In this document: piece by piece, positions 23,128 through 30,917 of the stretch
How the letters are laid out: each line of letters begins with the position of its first letter
How positions within the stretch are numbered: the stretch's first letter is position 1
Assembly: GCA_024280455.1 (NCBI GenBank)
Contig: JAJRQC010000119.1
Coordinates: forward strand, 1 to 32,715
DNA length: 32,715 nt
Reading direction: 5' to 3'
From: Deltaproteobacteria bacterium
GTDB taxonomy: Bacteria > Desulfobacterota > Desulfobulbia > Desulfobulbales > Desulfobulbaceae
Translations under genes and position numbers: made by a program
Notes under the pieces: generated by a model
Told to the model about the DNA's origin: nothing
Database searches by the model: none
Seen by the model: only the letters and a program-made list of their open reading frames with translations

Positions 23128-24639
23128 ATGGAAATAAATTATTTAAAGCTTCGCCCGGCCGGTTACGCGTACCTGCTGAAGACTTTTGAGTTAACAGGTA
23201 TGCCCCACTGGCATACCTCATTTGTGTCGTCTGCCGGAACTCACAGGTCTAAAGTCCAGGATGGAACAATTGAAGATATCTATCCGGTAAGGTATTGGCC
23301 GGGGGATACAGTTGGCGACCACCTTGAATTTGCATTAAAGTATGATGGCGTAAATCTTGGGTTGTTAAAGATCATCTTCGACCATGCTCCACAAAGGGAC
23401 TTCACCACATACATTCAATCCAAGCCGACCGGAAAGTATGCTCGAAGAATCTGGTTTTTCTATGAATTCCTGACCAGTACAAGACTACCCATAGACGACA
23501 TTATTTCGGGAAACTATGTTGTTGCGCTGGAGGAGAAGGAATATTACACCATTGCAAATGGTGAAAAACTCCGGCGCTACCGCATTGTCAACAATCTCCT
23601 CGGACCAAAAGAGTTTTGTCCGATCATCAGGAAAACAGAGAGACTTTCCAGGATGGATTCTGTTGATCTGCGGAAAAAATGTGCGGATATTGTAACATCC
23701 TATCCACCGAAACTTCTTCGGCGGGCACTGAGCTATCTTTATAACAAAGAAACAAAGTCGTCCTTTGAAATTGAACACGTAAAACCTGATTCAACGCGTT
23801 TCGAGAAATTCATTGCTTCGCTGGAACTTGGCGAGAAAGAAGATTTTTGTGAAAAGGAACGTTTGATAGATCTCCAGAATCGGATAGTTGACCAAAGGTT
23901 TAGAGATAGTGATTACCGTGTCAGTCAGAATTATGTTGGGCAGGCAGCCTCCTATCAAAATGAGATTATACATTTTATTTCTCCTCAGCCTGGTGACATT
24001 TCCGCCTTGATGTATGGTTTGCTGGGTTCCCATAAATTGATGAAAGATGGAAATATCTCTCCGGTCATTCACGCAGCGGCAATCGCATACGGTTTTGTTT
24101 TCCTACATCCGTTTGAAGATGGAAACGGGCGGATTCACAGATTCCTGATTCACAATATCCTCTCGCTTCAAGGAATGGTTCCACGCGGGCTCATGTTCCC
24201 GGTGTCGGCAGTCATGCTCAAAAATCCGGTTGATTATGACGCTTCTTTAGAAGCCTTTTCCCGGCCTTTGCTCAAACTTATTAATTACCGCTTAGATGAG
24301 ACAGGGCAAATGACTGTCGAAAATGATACAGCGTGCTGGTATCAGTACATGGACATGACAGTGCAGTCAGAAGCACTGTATGATTTTGTGAATAAGACTG
24401 TCGAGGAGGAACTTGTAGAGGAACTCAGCTTTCTGATCAACTATGATAATACCAAGAAGGCGATTCAGGACATCATTGATATGCCGGATCGACTCATTGA
24501 TTTATTTATCCAGCTCTGCCTTCATAATAACGGGCGTTTATCTGCCAGGAAAAGGTCTGCTCACTTTGAGTTTCTGACTGATGAGGAACTGGCGGCAATG
24601 CAACAGGCTGTCAGAGATGGATACAATCGGTTTGATTAA
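23128..24639 (+). CDS. Fic/DOC family protein (probable AMP transferase)
   Basis: This 503-residue protein has the Fic core motif HPFEDGNGRIHR near residue 328, which positions ATP for transfer of AMP or another nucleotide phosphate to hydroxyl side chains of target proteins. A candidate inhibitory motif SSFEIE lies near residue 210, N-terminal to the core as in class II Fic proteins, although the usual glycine or asparagine after the glutamate is histidine. The C-terminal region is helical and could include a winged-helix segment. ATG at 23128 follows AAGGAC. Codon use is distinctly more AT-rich than the biosynthetic cluster, suggesting lateral transfer. No partner antitoxin gene is adjacent. 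Role could be regulation, stress or defence. Confidence 0.88.
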   Translation: MEINYLKLRPAGYAYLLKTFELTGMPHWHTSFVSSAGTHRSKVQDGTIEDIYPVRYWPGDTVGDHLEFALKYDGVNLGLLKIIFDHAPQRDFTTYIQSKPTGKYARRIWFFYEFLTSTRLPIDDIISGNYVVALEEKEYYTIANGEKLRRYRIVNNLLGPKEFCPIIRKTERLSRMDSVDLRKKCADIVTSYPPKLLRRALSYLYNKETKSSFEIEHVKPDSTRFEKFIASLELGEKEDFCEKERLIDLQNRIVDQRFRDSDYRVSQNYVGQAASYQNEIIHFISPQPGDISALMYGLLGSHKLMKDGNISPVIHAAAIAYGFVFLHPFEDGNGRIHRFLIHNILSLQGMVPRGLMFPVSAVMLKNPVDYDASLEAFSRPLLKLINYRLDETGQMTVENDTACWYQYMDMTVQSEALYDFVNKTVEEELVEELSFLINYDNTKKAIQDIIDMPDRLIDLFIQLCLHNNGRLSARKRSAHFEFLTDEELAAMQQAVRDGYNRFD

Positions 24640-24659
24640 CCAAGTGCGAGGCACGAGAC

Positions 24660-25080
24660 TCCAATGGCCTCCATGACAGATTTCCCACTGCCTAATGTAT
24701 ATTAACAGGCGCTGCTGGTCAAAACGTTCCGGAGTAGCAGTAACGCCCAAAAGTTGGGATGGAGTAAAGTGTTCAAGAATCTTGCTCAACCCCTGGGCGG
24801 GAGCATGATGAGCTTCGTCAACAACAATATAGTCAAAACGATCCGCAGGAATTTTATAGTAATGCCGATGGAGATAGGCTGCTGTCTGAACCCAAAACGA
24901 AGCATTGTCACCGGGAAAACACATCAGTAGTCACTGATCCCGATAATGAATCGGTAAACGGAGCTGTAGGCGGGCAATGGTCTGCTTTCTGAGTTTTCTG
25001 GTTGGAACGATGATCAGACGTGAAGAAGACAAGGACAGATCGATCAGGAGGCGATAAAATATTAAATATTTCTCGCGCAT
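24660..25080 (-). pseudogene. Decayed SF2 (DEAD/DEAH-type) helicase fragment
   Basis: On the minus strand a helicase-like reading frame runs from about 25080 down to 24660. The segment RLIIVPTRKLRKQTIARL looks like motif Ia. An in-frame TGA follows at about 24931, and then come the Walker B/DEAH motif YIVVDEAHH and motif III GVTATPER. The nucleotide-binding Walker A end and the whole C-terminal helicase domain are absent, and the frame loses similarity near the Fic stop. It looks like the leftover of an ATP-dependent helicase, perhaps from a restriction or DEAD-box system, truncated on both sides. Confidence 0.75.
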
Positions 25081-25183
25081 ATGCTCACCACAGTGCCGCT
25101 TTTCGTTTACATGTCACCTTTCATGACACTAAAGCACGATATTAATATGTCGTGCTTTAGTGTCGCGCGTCAAGAACAAAGAA

Positions 25184-25214
25184 TAAAAAAAGCCGTTCCC
25201 CAAAGGAGACGGCT
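25184..25214 (-). terminator. Intrinsic terminator for minus-strand transcript
   Basis: On the minus strand the stem AGCCGT/ACGGCT (25209-25214 and 25191-25196) is followed by a run of seven T residues (A run at 25184-25190 on +). It lies downstream of the transposase remnant and is probably the original terminator of that element. Confidence 0.7.
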
Positions 25215-25280
25215 GCAGGTATACATTTCATAAAGGGATTTAAGCTGGATAGCAGCTATTCTTTTGACTTTTCAAGGGTT

Positions 25281-25433
25281 TTATTTGAAGACGTTTTGTT
25301 TTTCTTGCCGGCTCTTACGGCCGACCATACGGGACAGGTCACTGTACCGGTTGATGCAGAGCCCGGCCAGGGCCAGTCCGGAATGACTTGTGTAAAGTTC
25401 GTCGTCAGATTGCTCAAGGATAAATCGTTTCAT
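25281..25433 (-). pseudogene. N-terminal remnant of an IS1380-like transposase
   Basis: This 50-residue frame has a good start: AAGGTGA precedes the ATG at 25433 on the minus strand. The first 34 residues, beginning MKRFILEQSDD and including TSHSGLALAGLC, look like the beginning of an IS1380-family DDE transposase. After RMVGRKS the sequence becomes lysine-rich and stops, so almost the whole catalytic domain is deleted. The downstream terminator remains. The family name rests on memory of the N-terminal pattern only. Confidence 0.55.
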
Positions 25434-25441
25434 TTTTCACC

Positions 25442-25492
25442 TTGATCCACACGAAAAAAGTGTATACTATAAAAGTGTAGGTAACCAGGAGG
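25442..25492 (+). promoter_or_regulatory. Promoter and ribosome binding site of the toxin-antitoxin pair
   Basis: A -10 hexamer TATACT at 25463-25468 is preceded by TTGATC at 25442-25447 (spacer 15, slightly short). A nearby pair of AGTGTA repeats (around 25459 and 25474) could serve as an autoregulatory operator for the antitoxin. A perfect AGGAGG at 25487-25492 sets the antitoxin start at ATG 25498, excluding the upstream in-frame GTG. Confidence 0.6.
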
Positions 25493-25497
25493 TGTGT

Positions 25498-25719
25498 ATG
25501 GCAAAAAATATTACATTAAGTGCTGATGACTTGCTGATCAAGCGGGCCAGGGAAAAAGCCCAGCGGGAAAATACGTCATTGAACCAGCTCTTTCGAGGCT
25601 GGGTAAAGAAATATGTCAATCGTGACAACATTGATAACGAGTATGACAGCCTGATGGAGAACATGGCGGATGTGAATGCCGGGCGAAAATTTTCCCGGGA
25701 TGAAATGAATGAGAGGTAA
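25498..25719 (+). CDS. Antitoxin, CopG/VapB-like ribbon-helix-helix protein
   Basis: This 73-residue protein begins MAKNITLSADD, a short strand followed by KRAREKAQRENTSLNQLFRGWV, the strand-helix-helix pattern of CopG/MetJ-type antitoxins. It would bind its own promoter and neutralise the PIN toxin through its acidic C-terminus. The start follows a perfect AGGAGG by 5 bases. It overlaps the toxin gene by 11 bases, the usual coupled arrangement. The pair lies between repeats typical of a mobile unit. Confidence 0.82.
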   Translation: MAKNITLSADDLLIKRAREKAQRENTSLNQLFRGWVKKYVNRDNIDNEYDSLMENMADVNAGRKFSRDEMNER

Positions 25720-26134
25720 ATTCTTTTTAGACACCAATATTTTTGTCTATTCCTTTGATGATACTGCAGAGCAGAAACAGCGACAGGCTCGGGAATTGAT
25801 AAAATCATCTCTGCGGTCCGGTAACGGTCACATTAGCTTTCAGGTCATTCAAGAATTCTTTAACGTTGCGACCAGAAAATTTGCAACACCCATGCCTCTG
25901 CTGGGCAGCAAGGAATATTTCGACAAGGTGTTCATGCAGCTTGAAGTGATACATCCGGATGGCGAGTATATAAAAACAACCTTGGACATCGCTGCAACCA
26001 CAGGGTATTCCCTGTATGACGCTTTGATTCTTTCTGCCGCGTTCAAAGCCGGATGTAATACTCTATACACTGAAGACCTGCAGGACGGGCAGAAGATCCG
26101 CAACCTTACTATTGTTAATCCGTTTACATTCTAA
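25709..26134 (+). CDS. Toxin, PIN-domain ribonuclease (VapC-like)
   Basis: This 141-residue PIN-domain protein has the acidic catalytic residues in order: Asp in FLDTNIFVY (residue 8), Glu in VIQEFFN near 49, Asp in LYDALIL near 99 and Asp in TEDLQDG near 117. VapC toxins cleave tRNA or rRNA and are blocked by their cognate antitoxin. Length is normal and the gene seems intact. It overlaps the antitoxin by 11 bases. The stop is followed within 40 bases by the right-hand repeat of the presumed mobile unit. Confidence 0.88.
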   Translation: MRGKFFLDTNIFVYSFDDTAEQKQRQARELIKSSLRSGNGHISFQVIQEFFNVATRKFATPMPLLGSKEYFDKVFMQLEVIHPDGEYIKTTLDIAATTGYSLYDALILSAAFKAGCNTLYTEDLQDGQKIRNLTIVNPFTF

Positions 26135-26210
26135 AATACAAAGACTTCTCTCCTGTGCATACCTTATGTGTCGTGCTTTAGTGTCGCGCGGAAAAAAGGA
26201 GCAATAAAAA

Positions 26211-26243
26211 GGCCGAAACCCCGATACTAGAAGGGTTTCGGCC
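26211..26243 (-). terminator. Intrinsic terminator downstream of tRNA-Arg
   Basis: A perfect 11-bp stem GGCCGAAACCC/GGGTTTCGGCC (26211-26221 and 26233-26243) with an 11-base loop is followed on the minus strand by TTTTTATT. It lies 10 bases past the tRNA 3' end, so it ends the tRNA transcript. Confidence 0.88.
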
Positions 26244-26252
26244 TATATCTTG

Positions 26253-26329
26253 TGGTGCTCCCGGGCAGATTCGAACTGCCGGCACCAGGATTAGGAATCC
26301 TGTGCTCTATCCTACTGAGCTACGGGAGC
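26253..26329 (-). tRNA. tRNA-Arg (anticodon CCT)
   Basis: Read on the minus strand this folds as a standard tRNA: acceptor GCTCCCG/CGGGAGC, D arm with AGCTCAGT-AGGATAGAGC, anticodon stem CAGGA/TCCTG with loop TTCCTAA (anticodon CCT, reading AGG), T arm with GTTCGAATC, and an encoded CCA (26253-26255). Length is 77 with CCA. A terminator and promoter frame it as a single-gene unit. tRNA genes are common insertion points, and the accessory zone lies on its 3' side, but I found no duplicated tRNA 3' end as an attachment site. Confidence 0.96.
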
Positions 26330-26361
26330 AACAATGAAATGCTTTTTAAATTGCGCCGGTG

Positions 26362-26389
26362 ATCATACCCTAATTCCGGGCAAGCGCAA
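26362..26389 (-). promoter_or_regulatory. Promoter of tRNA-Arg
   Basis: On the minus strand TTGCGC (26389-26384) and TATGAT (26367-26362) are separated by 16 bases, a good sigma-70-like pair about 33 bases before the tRNA 5' end. A GC-rich stretch (CACCGGCGC) just after the -10 could be a stringent-type discriminator region. Confidence 0.65.
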
Positions 26390-26409
26390 TATTTTTTTTT
26401 GCGTTTGCC

Positions 26410-27669
26410 TTACAGGCTCTGACCATCATCAAGTTTCAACACGTCCGAGCCTGAATAATCCGGCTGCACTATACAGTTGCGTCCTATGACCATTCCCGGA
26501 GTCAGTTGCGCTTTTTTGCCGACCAGGGTGATGCCGGTATAGAGATGTTTGGGAAAGGCCTGATTGGCCTGCTCCAGATTCTCTCCATGACCGACAACGG
26601 CGCCGGCGCCGACATGGACACTCTTATCAAAGATGCAGAGATCAACCACTGCGCCCTCATCAACAACACAGTCTTCAAAAAGGACCGAATCGCGGACCAC
26701 AGCCCCTTTTTTCACCTGGACTCCGGGTGAAAGAACAGAGTTGATCACAGTCCCTTCAATACACGAACCTGCCGACACCATGGAAGACTGCACCGAACAA
26801 CCGGAAAGAAAACGGGCCGGGGCGCGATCCATGGGCCGCCCGTCCGCTTCAGTATTGGGCCGTATTCCCCAGGCTTCCGGGGTTATGCCGGAACCGGGTA
26901 GAATAACATCCATGTTGGTCTGCCAGTAGGACTGAATAGTGCCGACATCCCGCCAGTAGCCGTAAAAAGGATAGGCAAACACCCTGTCCTCCTCAATGCC
27001 GCGGGGGATGATATGCATGCCGAAATCAATTTCCTGCTTATCCCTGGCCAGAACTCGGAGCAGGTATTCGCTATCAAAGACATAGATTCCCATGGAGGCA
27101 AGATTTGTCCGTGGCACCTCGGGCTTTTCTTCCCAGTCGATAATGCGGTTTTCCGAATCGACAATCCCGGCACCGAACTGGTGAATCTCGCTCTTGGGCA
27201 CCACCATCATACCGATGGTGACATCGGCTTTTTTATGGCAGTGATAGGCAATCATGGCATCAAAATCCATCTGGTAGATATGATCACCGGAGAGCAGAAC
27301 CACCTGCTCTGATGGATTGGCCTGGATGAAATCAATATTCTGACGGATGGCATCCGCAGTCCCCTGGTACCAATCCGAATCTTTTTCACCGGTCCGGGGC
27401 GGCAGAATTTTTACCCCCCGGGTCCGGCCGGTGAAATCCCAGGCTTCACCGGTCCCGATATGGCGCATCAGAGACAACGGTTTATATTGGGTCAGAACGC
27501 CCACCCGGGTCAGGTCGGAGTTCATGACATTGGACAGGGCAAAATCAATAATCCGGTACAGACCGCCGAATGGAACCGCCGGTTTGGCCCGATGACCTAC
27601 CAGAATGTTCAGACGGCTGCCGATACCACCGGCAAGCAGGAGGACCAGTGCATCCTTGGGATCTCTCAT
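26410..27669 (-). CDS. glgC: Glucose-1-phosphate adenylyltransferase (ADP-glucose pyrophosphorylase)
   Basis: This 419-residue enzyme makes ADP-glucose from ATP and glucose-1-phosphate for glycogen synthesis. The N-terminal nucleotide-binding signature reads LAGGIGSRL then RAKPAVPFGG (about residues 12-36), with GDHIYQMDF near 127 (catalytic aspartate) and WEEKP near 180 (sugar-phosphate lysine). The C-terminal third is a left-handed beta-helix with hexapeptide-like repeats (about 290-400). Length is as expected. Its start overlaps the upstream paralogue by 4 bases (ATGA), so the two are coupled. Its signature is nearly standard, so this copy is the probable catalytic subunit. Confidence 0.92.
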   Translation of the reverse strand: MRDPKDALVLLLAGGIGSRLNILVGHRAKPAVPFGGLYRIIDFALSNVMNSDLTRVGVLTQYKPLSLMRHIGTGEAWDFTGRTRGVKILPPRTGEKDSDWYQGTADAIRQNIDFIQANPSEQVVLLSGDHIYQMDFDAMIAYHCHKKADVTIGMMVVPKSEIHQFGAGIVDSENRIIDWEEKPEVPRTNLASMGIYVFDSEYLLRVLARDKQEIDFGMHIIPRGIEEDRVFAYPFYGYWRDVGTIQSYWQTNMDVILPGSGITPEAWGIRPNTEADGRPMDRAPARFLSGCSVQSSMVSAGSCIEGTVINSVLSPGVQVKKGAVVRDSVLFEDCVVDEGAVVDLCIFDKSVHVGAGAVVGHGENLEQANQAFPKHLYTGITLVGKKAQLTPGMVIGRNCIVQPDYSGSDVLKLDDGQSL

Positions 27670-28925
27670 CGCAGAACCTCCCTGTCGGCCAGCGGCCGTC
27701 CGGGCCAGGAATCCTTGGACAATCTCGGATAGACCGTACAGCCACTGCCGATGACCATTTTATCTGGCACATGGTTATTCCAGCCGATCACCGAAATGTT
27801 CCCCTCCGCCTCCGCCCCGGAAACACCGACCCTTGAATCGTTGCCGAAAGTCGTATTGACATCACTGACAACTTTGGAGAGTTTTGCCCCGGCCTTGACC
27901 GTTGTGTTAAAAAAAAGAATAGAGTCCTCAACCTCTGCCCCGGCCTCAACCCTGACCCCGGGAAAAAGGATGGAATTTTTCACCCGCCCCTCCACCGTGC
28001 AGCCGTTATAGGCCAGAGAGTTGTCAAGAACCCCCTGATCGCCGACTATGAGCGGCTGGCAGTCGCGGATATCCCGATGTTCCAGATTTGTCCGCAGACC
28101 CCAGGCCTCCATATCTATTTTTGGTGCAGCACCAAGCAGATCCATGGAGGTTCGCCAGTATTCATCGACGGTTCGTGTGTATCCCCAATACCCCTTGAAT
28201 TTATATCCATGCACCTTGTAATTTTCACGCATCATCATCGGAATAATATCCCGACCGAACTCATACGAACCCTGCGAATGCTCCTGGTTTGCCGACAGTA
28301 CATCATAGAGGACCTGCGGTTTAAAGCAGAGCACGGTCATTGAGGCCCAGCGCCCTTTGGGTGCGACCGGTTTTTCTTCATACGACAGTACCCGTCCGCC
28401 CTCCTCTCCCCCTTCTTCGATCTCAGCAATACCAAAACGAGAACCGTCTTCAGGGGAGATCGGGATAAAAACAGCGGTCAGGTCGGCATCCTGCTCGGTA
28501 TGATAGTGGATCATCTCCCGGTAATCCATCTGGTAAATGTGATCGCCGGAGAGGACAAGAATTTCACTGGGATCATGGTAACGGATGAAATCAACATTCT
28601 GAGAGACGGCGTCGGCTGAACCGCGATACCAGTGCGGGCTTTCATAGTCTTTAAAAGGAGGCAGAATGGATATGCCCCGGTGCCGACCAATCATATCCCA
28701 GGCACTGCCGGTGCCGATATGGTTGATCAACGAGTAGGAACGGTATTGGCTTAAGATGGCTATCCGTTCGATATGTGAGTGCATCAGGTTGGAAAGGGGA
28801 AAGTCTATTACCCGGCCAAAGCCGCCGAAGGGAACGGCTGACTTGGGGCGATAATGTGTAAGGACACCCAGTTCATCAACCCGGCCACCGGCCAGAATCA
28901 TTGCCAGCGTCGAAGGCTTGAGCAT
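27666..28925 (-). CDS. GlgC paralogue with degenerate pyrophosphorylase signature
   Basis: This 419-residue second member of the ADP-glucose pyrophosphorylase family is the first gene of the pair. The body is canonical: PKSAVPFGG near 27-35, GDHIYQMDY near 128, YEEKP near 184 and a C-terminal beta-helix. The usual GGRGTRL loop is instead GGRVDELGVLT (about residues 13-23): the second glycine and the arginine that contact the ATP phosphates are replaced by valine and glutamate. It may be a regulatory subunit for the downstream copy, as with paired GlgC/GlgD or plant large and small subunits, or have altered specificity. Coordinated translation by a 4-base overlap supports a heteromer. Confidence 0.85.
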   Translation of the reverse strand: MLKPSTLAMILAGGRVDELGVLTHYRPKSAVPFGGFGRVIDFPLSNLMHSHIERIAILSQYRSYSLINHIGTGSAWDMIGRHRGISILPPFKDYESPHWYRGSADAVSQNVDFIRYHDPSEILVLSGDHIYQMDYREMIHYHTEQDADLTAVFIPISPEDGSRFGIAEIEEGGEEGGRVLSYEEKPVAPKGRWASMTVLCFKPQVLYDVLSANQEHSQGSYEFGRDIIPMMMRENYKVHGYKFKGYWGYTRTVDEYWRTSMDLLGAAPKIDMEAWGLRTNLEHRDIRDCQPLIVGDQGVLDNSLAYNGCTVEGRVKNSILFPGVRVEAGAEVEDSILFFNTTVKAGAKLSKVVSDVNTTFGNDSRVGVSGAEAEGNISVIGWNNHVPDKMVIGSGCTVYPRLSKDSWPGRPLADREVLR

Positions 28926-29209
28926 AAGATACCTGTCTGATGAGATTGTGTTGTCGATTCCTCAGCAAAACAGTGCACCAGGACTTTTTGTCTCAAAGTA
29001 CCCTGCAGATGGAGCCGGAATCCTTGAGCGGTGTGTTCCGGAGGTAAAGAGTGTCCTGGCGGCATCCGCATGAGGGGAAAATGCGGGGAAACTTCTCTGA
29101 CCGGTCACAAAGCCTGTATCAGGTTCACTAAATATACTATTGTATAACCCACTGACGGCGCAAGTTATTTCTCGATTGAAAAGAGGCGGAAAGAAAAAGA
29201 CAAACCCGA

Positions 29210-30238
29210 TCAGCGCATGTGGCGGGTGGCAAGACGCATCAGGGTGCTGGTGGTGAATTCCTGATTTTCGCGCAAGGGGAGATTTTTCAGCGGAACTTCA
29301 GCCCGGGCCGCCTCCTTATGGCCACCGGCCGGACCAAATTCACCAAAAGTCTTCATGGCCAGTTTACCGGCATTTTTGCGGTACCCGTCACAGCGAAAGA
29401 TGACCACAAGCTTTTCACCGTGGATTCCGGAAACAAGCACCCAGTCAAACTTATCAACATGATTCAGGAAATCAGCTATAATTACCTGAACGTCAGGGGT
29501 GCCGACCCGGCCGAGATGGACATAGGCCCTCCCCTTGCTCGCCTTGACCTCGTTGAGGGCGATCTTAAAATACTTCAGTTCGGAACGGCGAAGCTCGGTC
29601 AGCTCAAATTTACGAACCAGATTCCGGTTGGCAATATCAAAAAGGTAACGAAATGATATGCCATCCGCCAACTGCATGTTTTTCTTCTCAAAATTCTGAG
29701 AATCCACTTTGATCCCGTAAAAAAGGGCTGTGGCCAGGGCCACCGACGGTTTTATCCCGGCCGCCCGCAGATACTCAACCATTATGGTCGAGACCGCCCC
29801 ATACTCAGGCCGGATATCGATACAGGTTGCGTCCCAGCCTTCAGTCACAGGATGATGGTCGATGATCACATCAAAATCCATTTTTCCAAAACAGCTGTGA
29901 TGGGGAGGCTGTGAATCCAACAGAATTCGTTTGGAAAAATCATTCACCGGCAGAGTGTGCAGCCGTTCAATGGGAATCTTCAACCGCTCAACCATGGTCA
30001 TGTTGTTCAGCCTTCTGATCTCGTTGGGATAACCGATGGTCACACTGCCCACCCTGTACGAGAGCAGCCGCTTAACCGCCATGGCACTGGCCAGCGCATC
30101 AGGGTCGGCATTAATCACGATCAGGACTTCATCGTTACGGTCGAACACCTCGTAAAACCCGTTCACCCGAGTTTGAGCTGAATTTTTCCTGGCACTCCTG
30201 GTGACGGAATCGGCTATTTTTTCCAGTCGTTTTTGCAT
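29210..30238 (-). CDS. DHH-family phosphoesterase
   Basis: This 342-residue protein has the DHH superfamily metal site: NADPDALASA (Asp45, Asp47), an ILLDSQ segment near 106, IIDHHP (Asp127-His128-His129), and a DHHA1-like C-terminal GGHKEAARAE near 310. Relatives act as nano-RNases, cyclic-di-AMP phosphodiesterases or RecJ-like exonucleases. The size fits NrnA/Bifunctional oligoribonuclease-like proteins, but the first motif is DPDA and not the usual PDGDA. ATG at 30238 is chosen; a GTG at 30262 would put the start inside the repeat array. GGA within the repeat edge is the only candidate ribosome binding site. It is not linked in function to the glgC genes; the 284-base gap to them holds no clear gene. 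Confidence 0.82.
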   Translation of the reverse strand: MQKRLEKIADSVTRSARKNSAQTRVNGFYEVFDRNDEVLIVINADPDALASAMAVKRLLSYRVGSVTIGYPNEIRRLNNMTMVERLKIPIERLHTLPVNDFSKRILLDSQPPHHSCFGKMDFDVIIDHHPVTEGWDATCIDIRPEYGAVSTIMVEYLRAAGIKPSVALATALFYGIKVDSQNFEKKNMQLADGISFRYLFDIANRNLVRKFELTELRRSELKYFKIALNEVKASKGRAYVHLGRVGTPDVQVIIADFLNHVDKFDWVLVSGIHGEKLVVIFRCDGYRKNAGKLAMKTFGEFGPAGGHKEAARAEVPLKNLPLRENQEFTTSTLMRLATRHMR

Positions 30239-30244
30239 TTTTTT

Positions 30245-30672
30245 TATCCGAAAATAGCCCACGAAGTGATGTCGTATCAGGCTATTTTCATCCTTGGTTG
30301 TGGCTGTGACCTGTATAATATGGTCCAGCCATGCTGGTTTATCCGAAAATCGCCCACGAAGTGATACCGCATCAGGCTATTTTCATCCTTGGTTGTGGCT
30401 GTGACGTTAAAAATCCTGGTCCAGCCATGCTGGTTTATCCGAAAATCGCCCACGAAGTACGCTGATTCAGGCTATTTTCATCCTTGGTTGTGGCTGTGAC
30501 GTTGAAAATCTTGGTCCAGCCATGGCGGTTTATCCGAAAATCGCCCACGAAGTGATGTCGTATCAGGCTATTTTCATCCTCGAAGTCTACGCTTATCTGG
30601 TTGCGGCTAAGACCTGAAAATCCCGGAGTCTGCACTTCGTTCCGTTTACCTGGTCCAGCCATGCTGTTTTAT
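30245..30672 (+). repeat. Tandem array of four 95- to 139-bp repeat units
   Basis: TATCCGAAAAT marks unit starts at 30245, 30340, 30436 and 30531, spaced 95, 96 and 95 bases. Each unit continues CGCCCACGAAGT, then CAGGCTATTTTCATCC, a GGTTGTGGCTGTGAC block, and GGTCCAGCCATG. The last unit is a longer form (about 139 bases to the next TATCT at 30670) with two extra blocks; the shorter units look like it minus about 17 and 27 bases. One near-copy of the long form lies inverted at 16045-16193. Unit 4 contains a 31-codon frame (ATG 30522 to TGA 30617), but units 1-3 do not keep it. The array reaches to within 7 bases of the DHH gene start. Confidence 0.92.
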
Positions 30673-30675
30673 CTC

Positions 30676-30717
30676 AAAAAAAAACCACTGCAACCGTTTT
30701 CAACGGCATTACAGTGG
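30676..30717 (-). terminator. Intrinsic terminator for minus-strand RACo-like gene
   Basis: On the minus strand CCACTG (30717-30712) pairs with CAGTGG (30690-30685), with an inner GCCGTT/AACGGT-type pairing, and is followed by nine T residues (A run 30676-30684 on +). It lies 200 bases past the stop at 30918 and would stop that transcript before the repeat array. The rest of the stretch 30718-30917 shows no gene. Confidence 0.85.
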
Positions 30718-30917
30718 TGCATTCCTGTTAACAGCAACAAACAGCTCTCTTCAGCAGATCCTTTTCTCTGTACAGGAAGCCGGCAGGCACCCGGTATATA
30801 TTCGTTTTTAATTCATTCATGACAGATCTTCAGCCGATATGAAATGGTTGCAGTCTACAACTACCCGGTCGGTCGACAGATTGGAAACTATAGCATAGAG
30901 GCCATAAAAAATGCAAG

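Larger units (their letters stand above)
25125..26190. mobile_element. Possible small transposable unit carrying a toxin-antitoxin pair
   Basis: A 15-bp sequence GACACTAAAGCACGA at 25125-25139 occurs in inverted orientation at 26171-26185, so the two could be terminal inverted repeats of a 1.06-kb unit. A further inverted copy at 25150-25164 forms a hairpin with the first and, with the following GCGCG, makes a 20-bp direct repeat with 26171-26190. Between them lie a transposase remnant and a complete VapBC-type pair. No target-site duplication is apparent. The unit lies next to tRNA-Arg(CCT). Confidence 0.5.

Noticed and set aside
30522-30617. 31-codon frame inside repeat unit 4
   Set aside because: The short units lose the frame or run on into the next unit, so conservation looks to be at the DNA level and not the protein level.
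30245-30672. CRISPR array
   Set aside because: Units are 95-139 bases and repeat end to end, with no short repeat plus unique spacer pattern and no cas genes.
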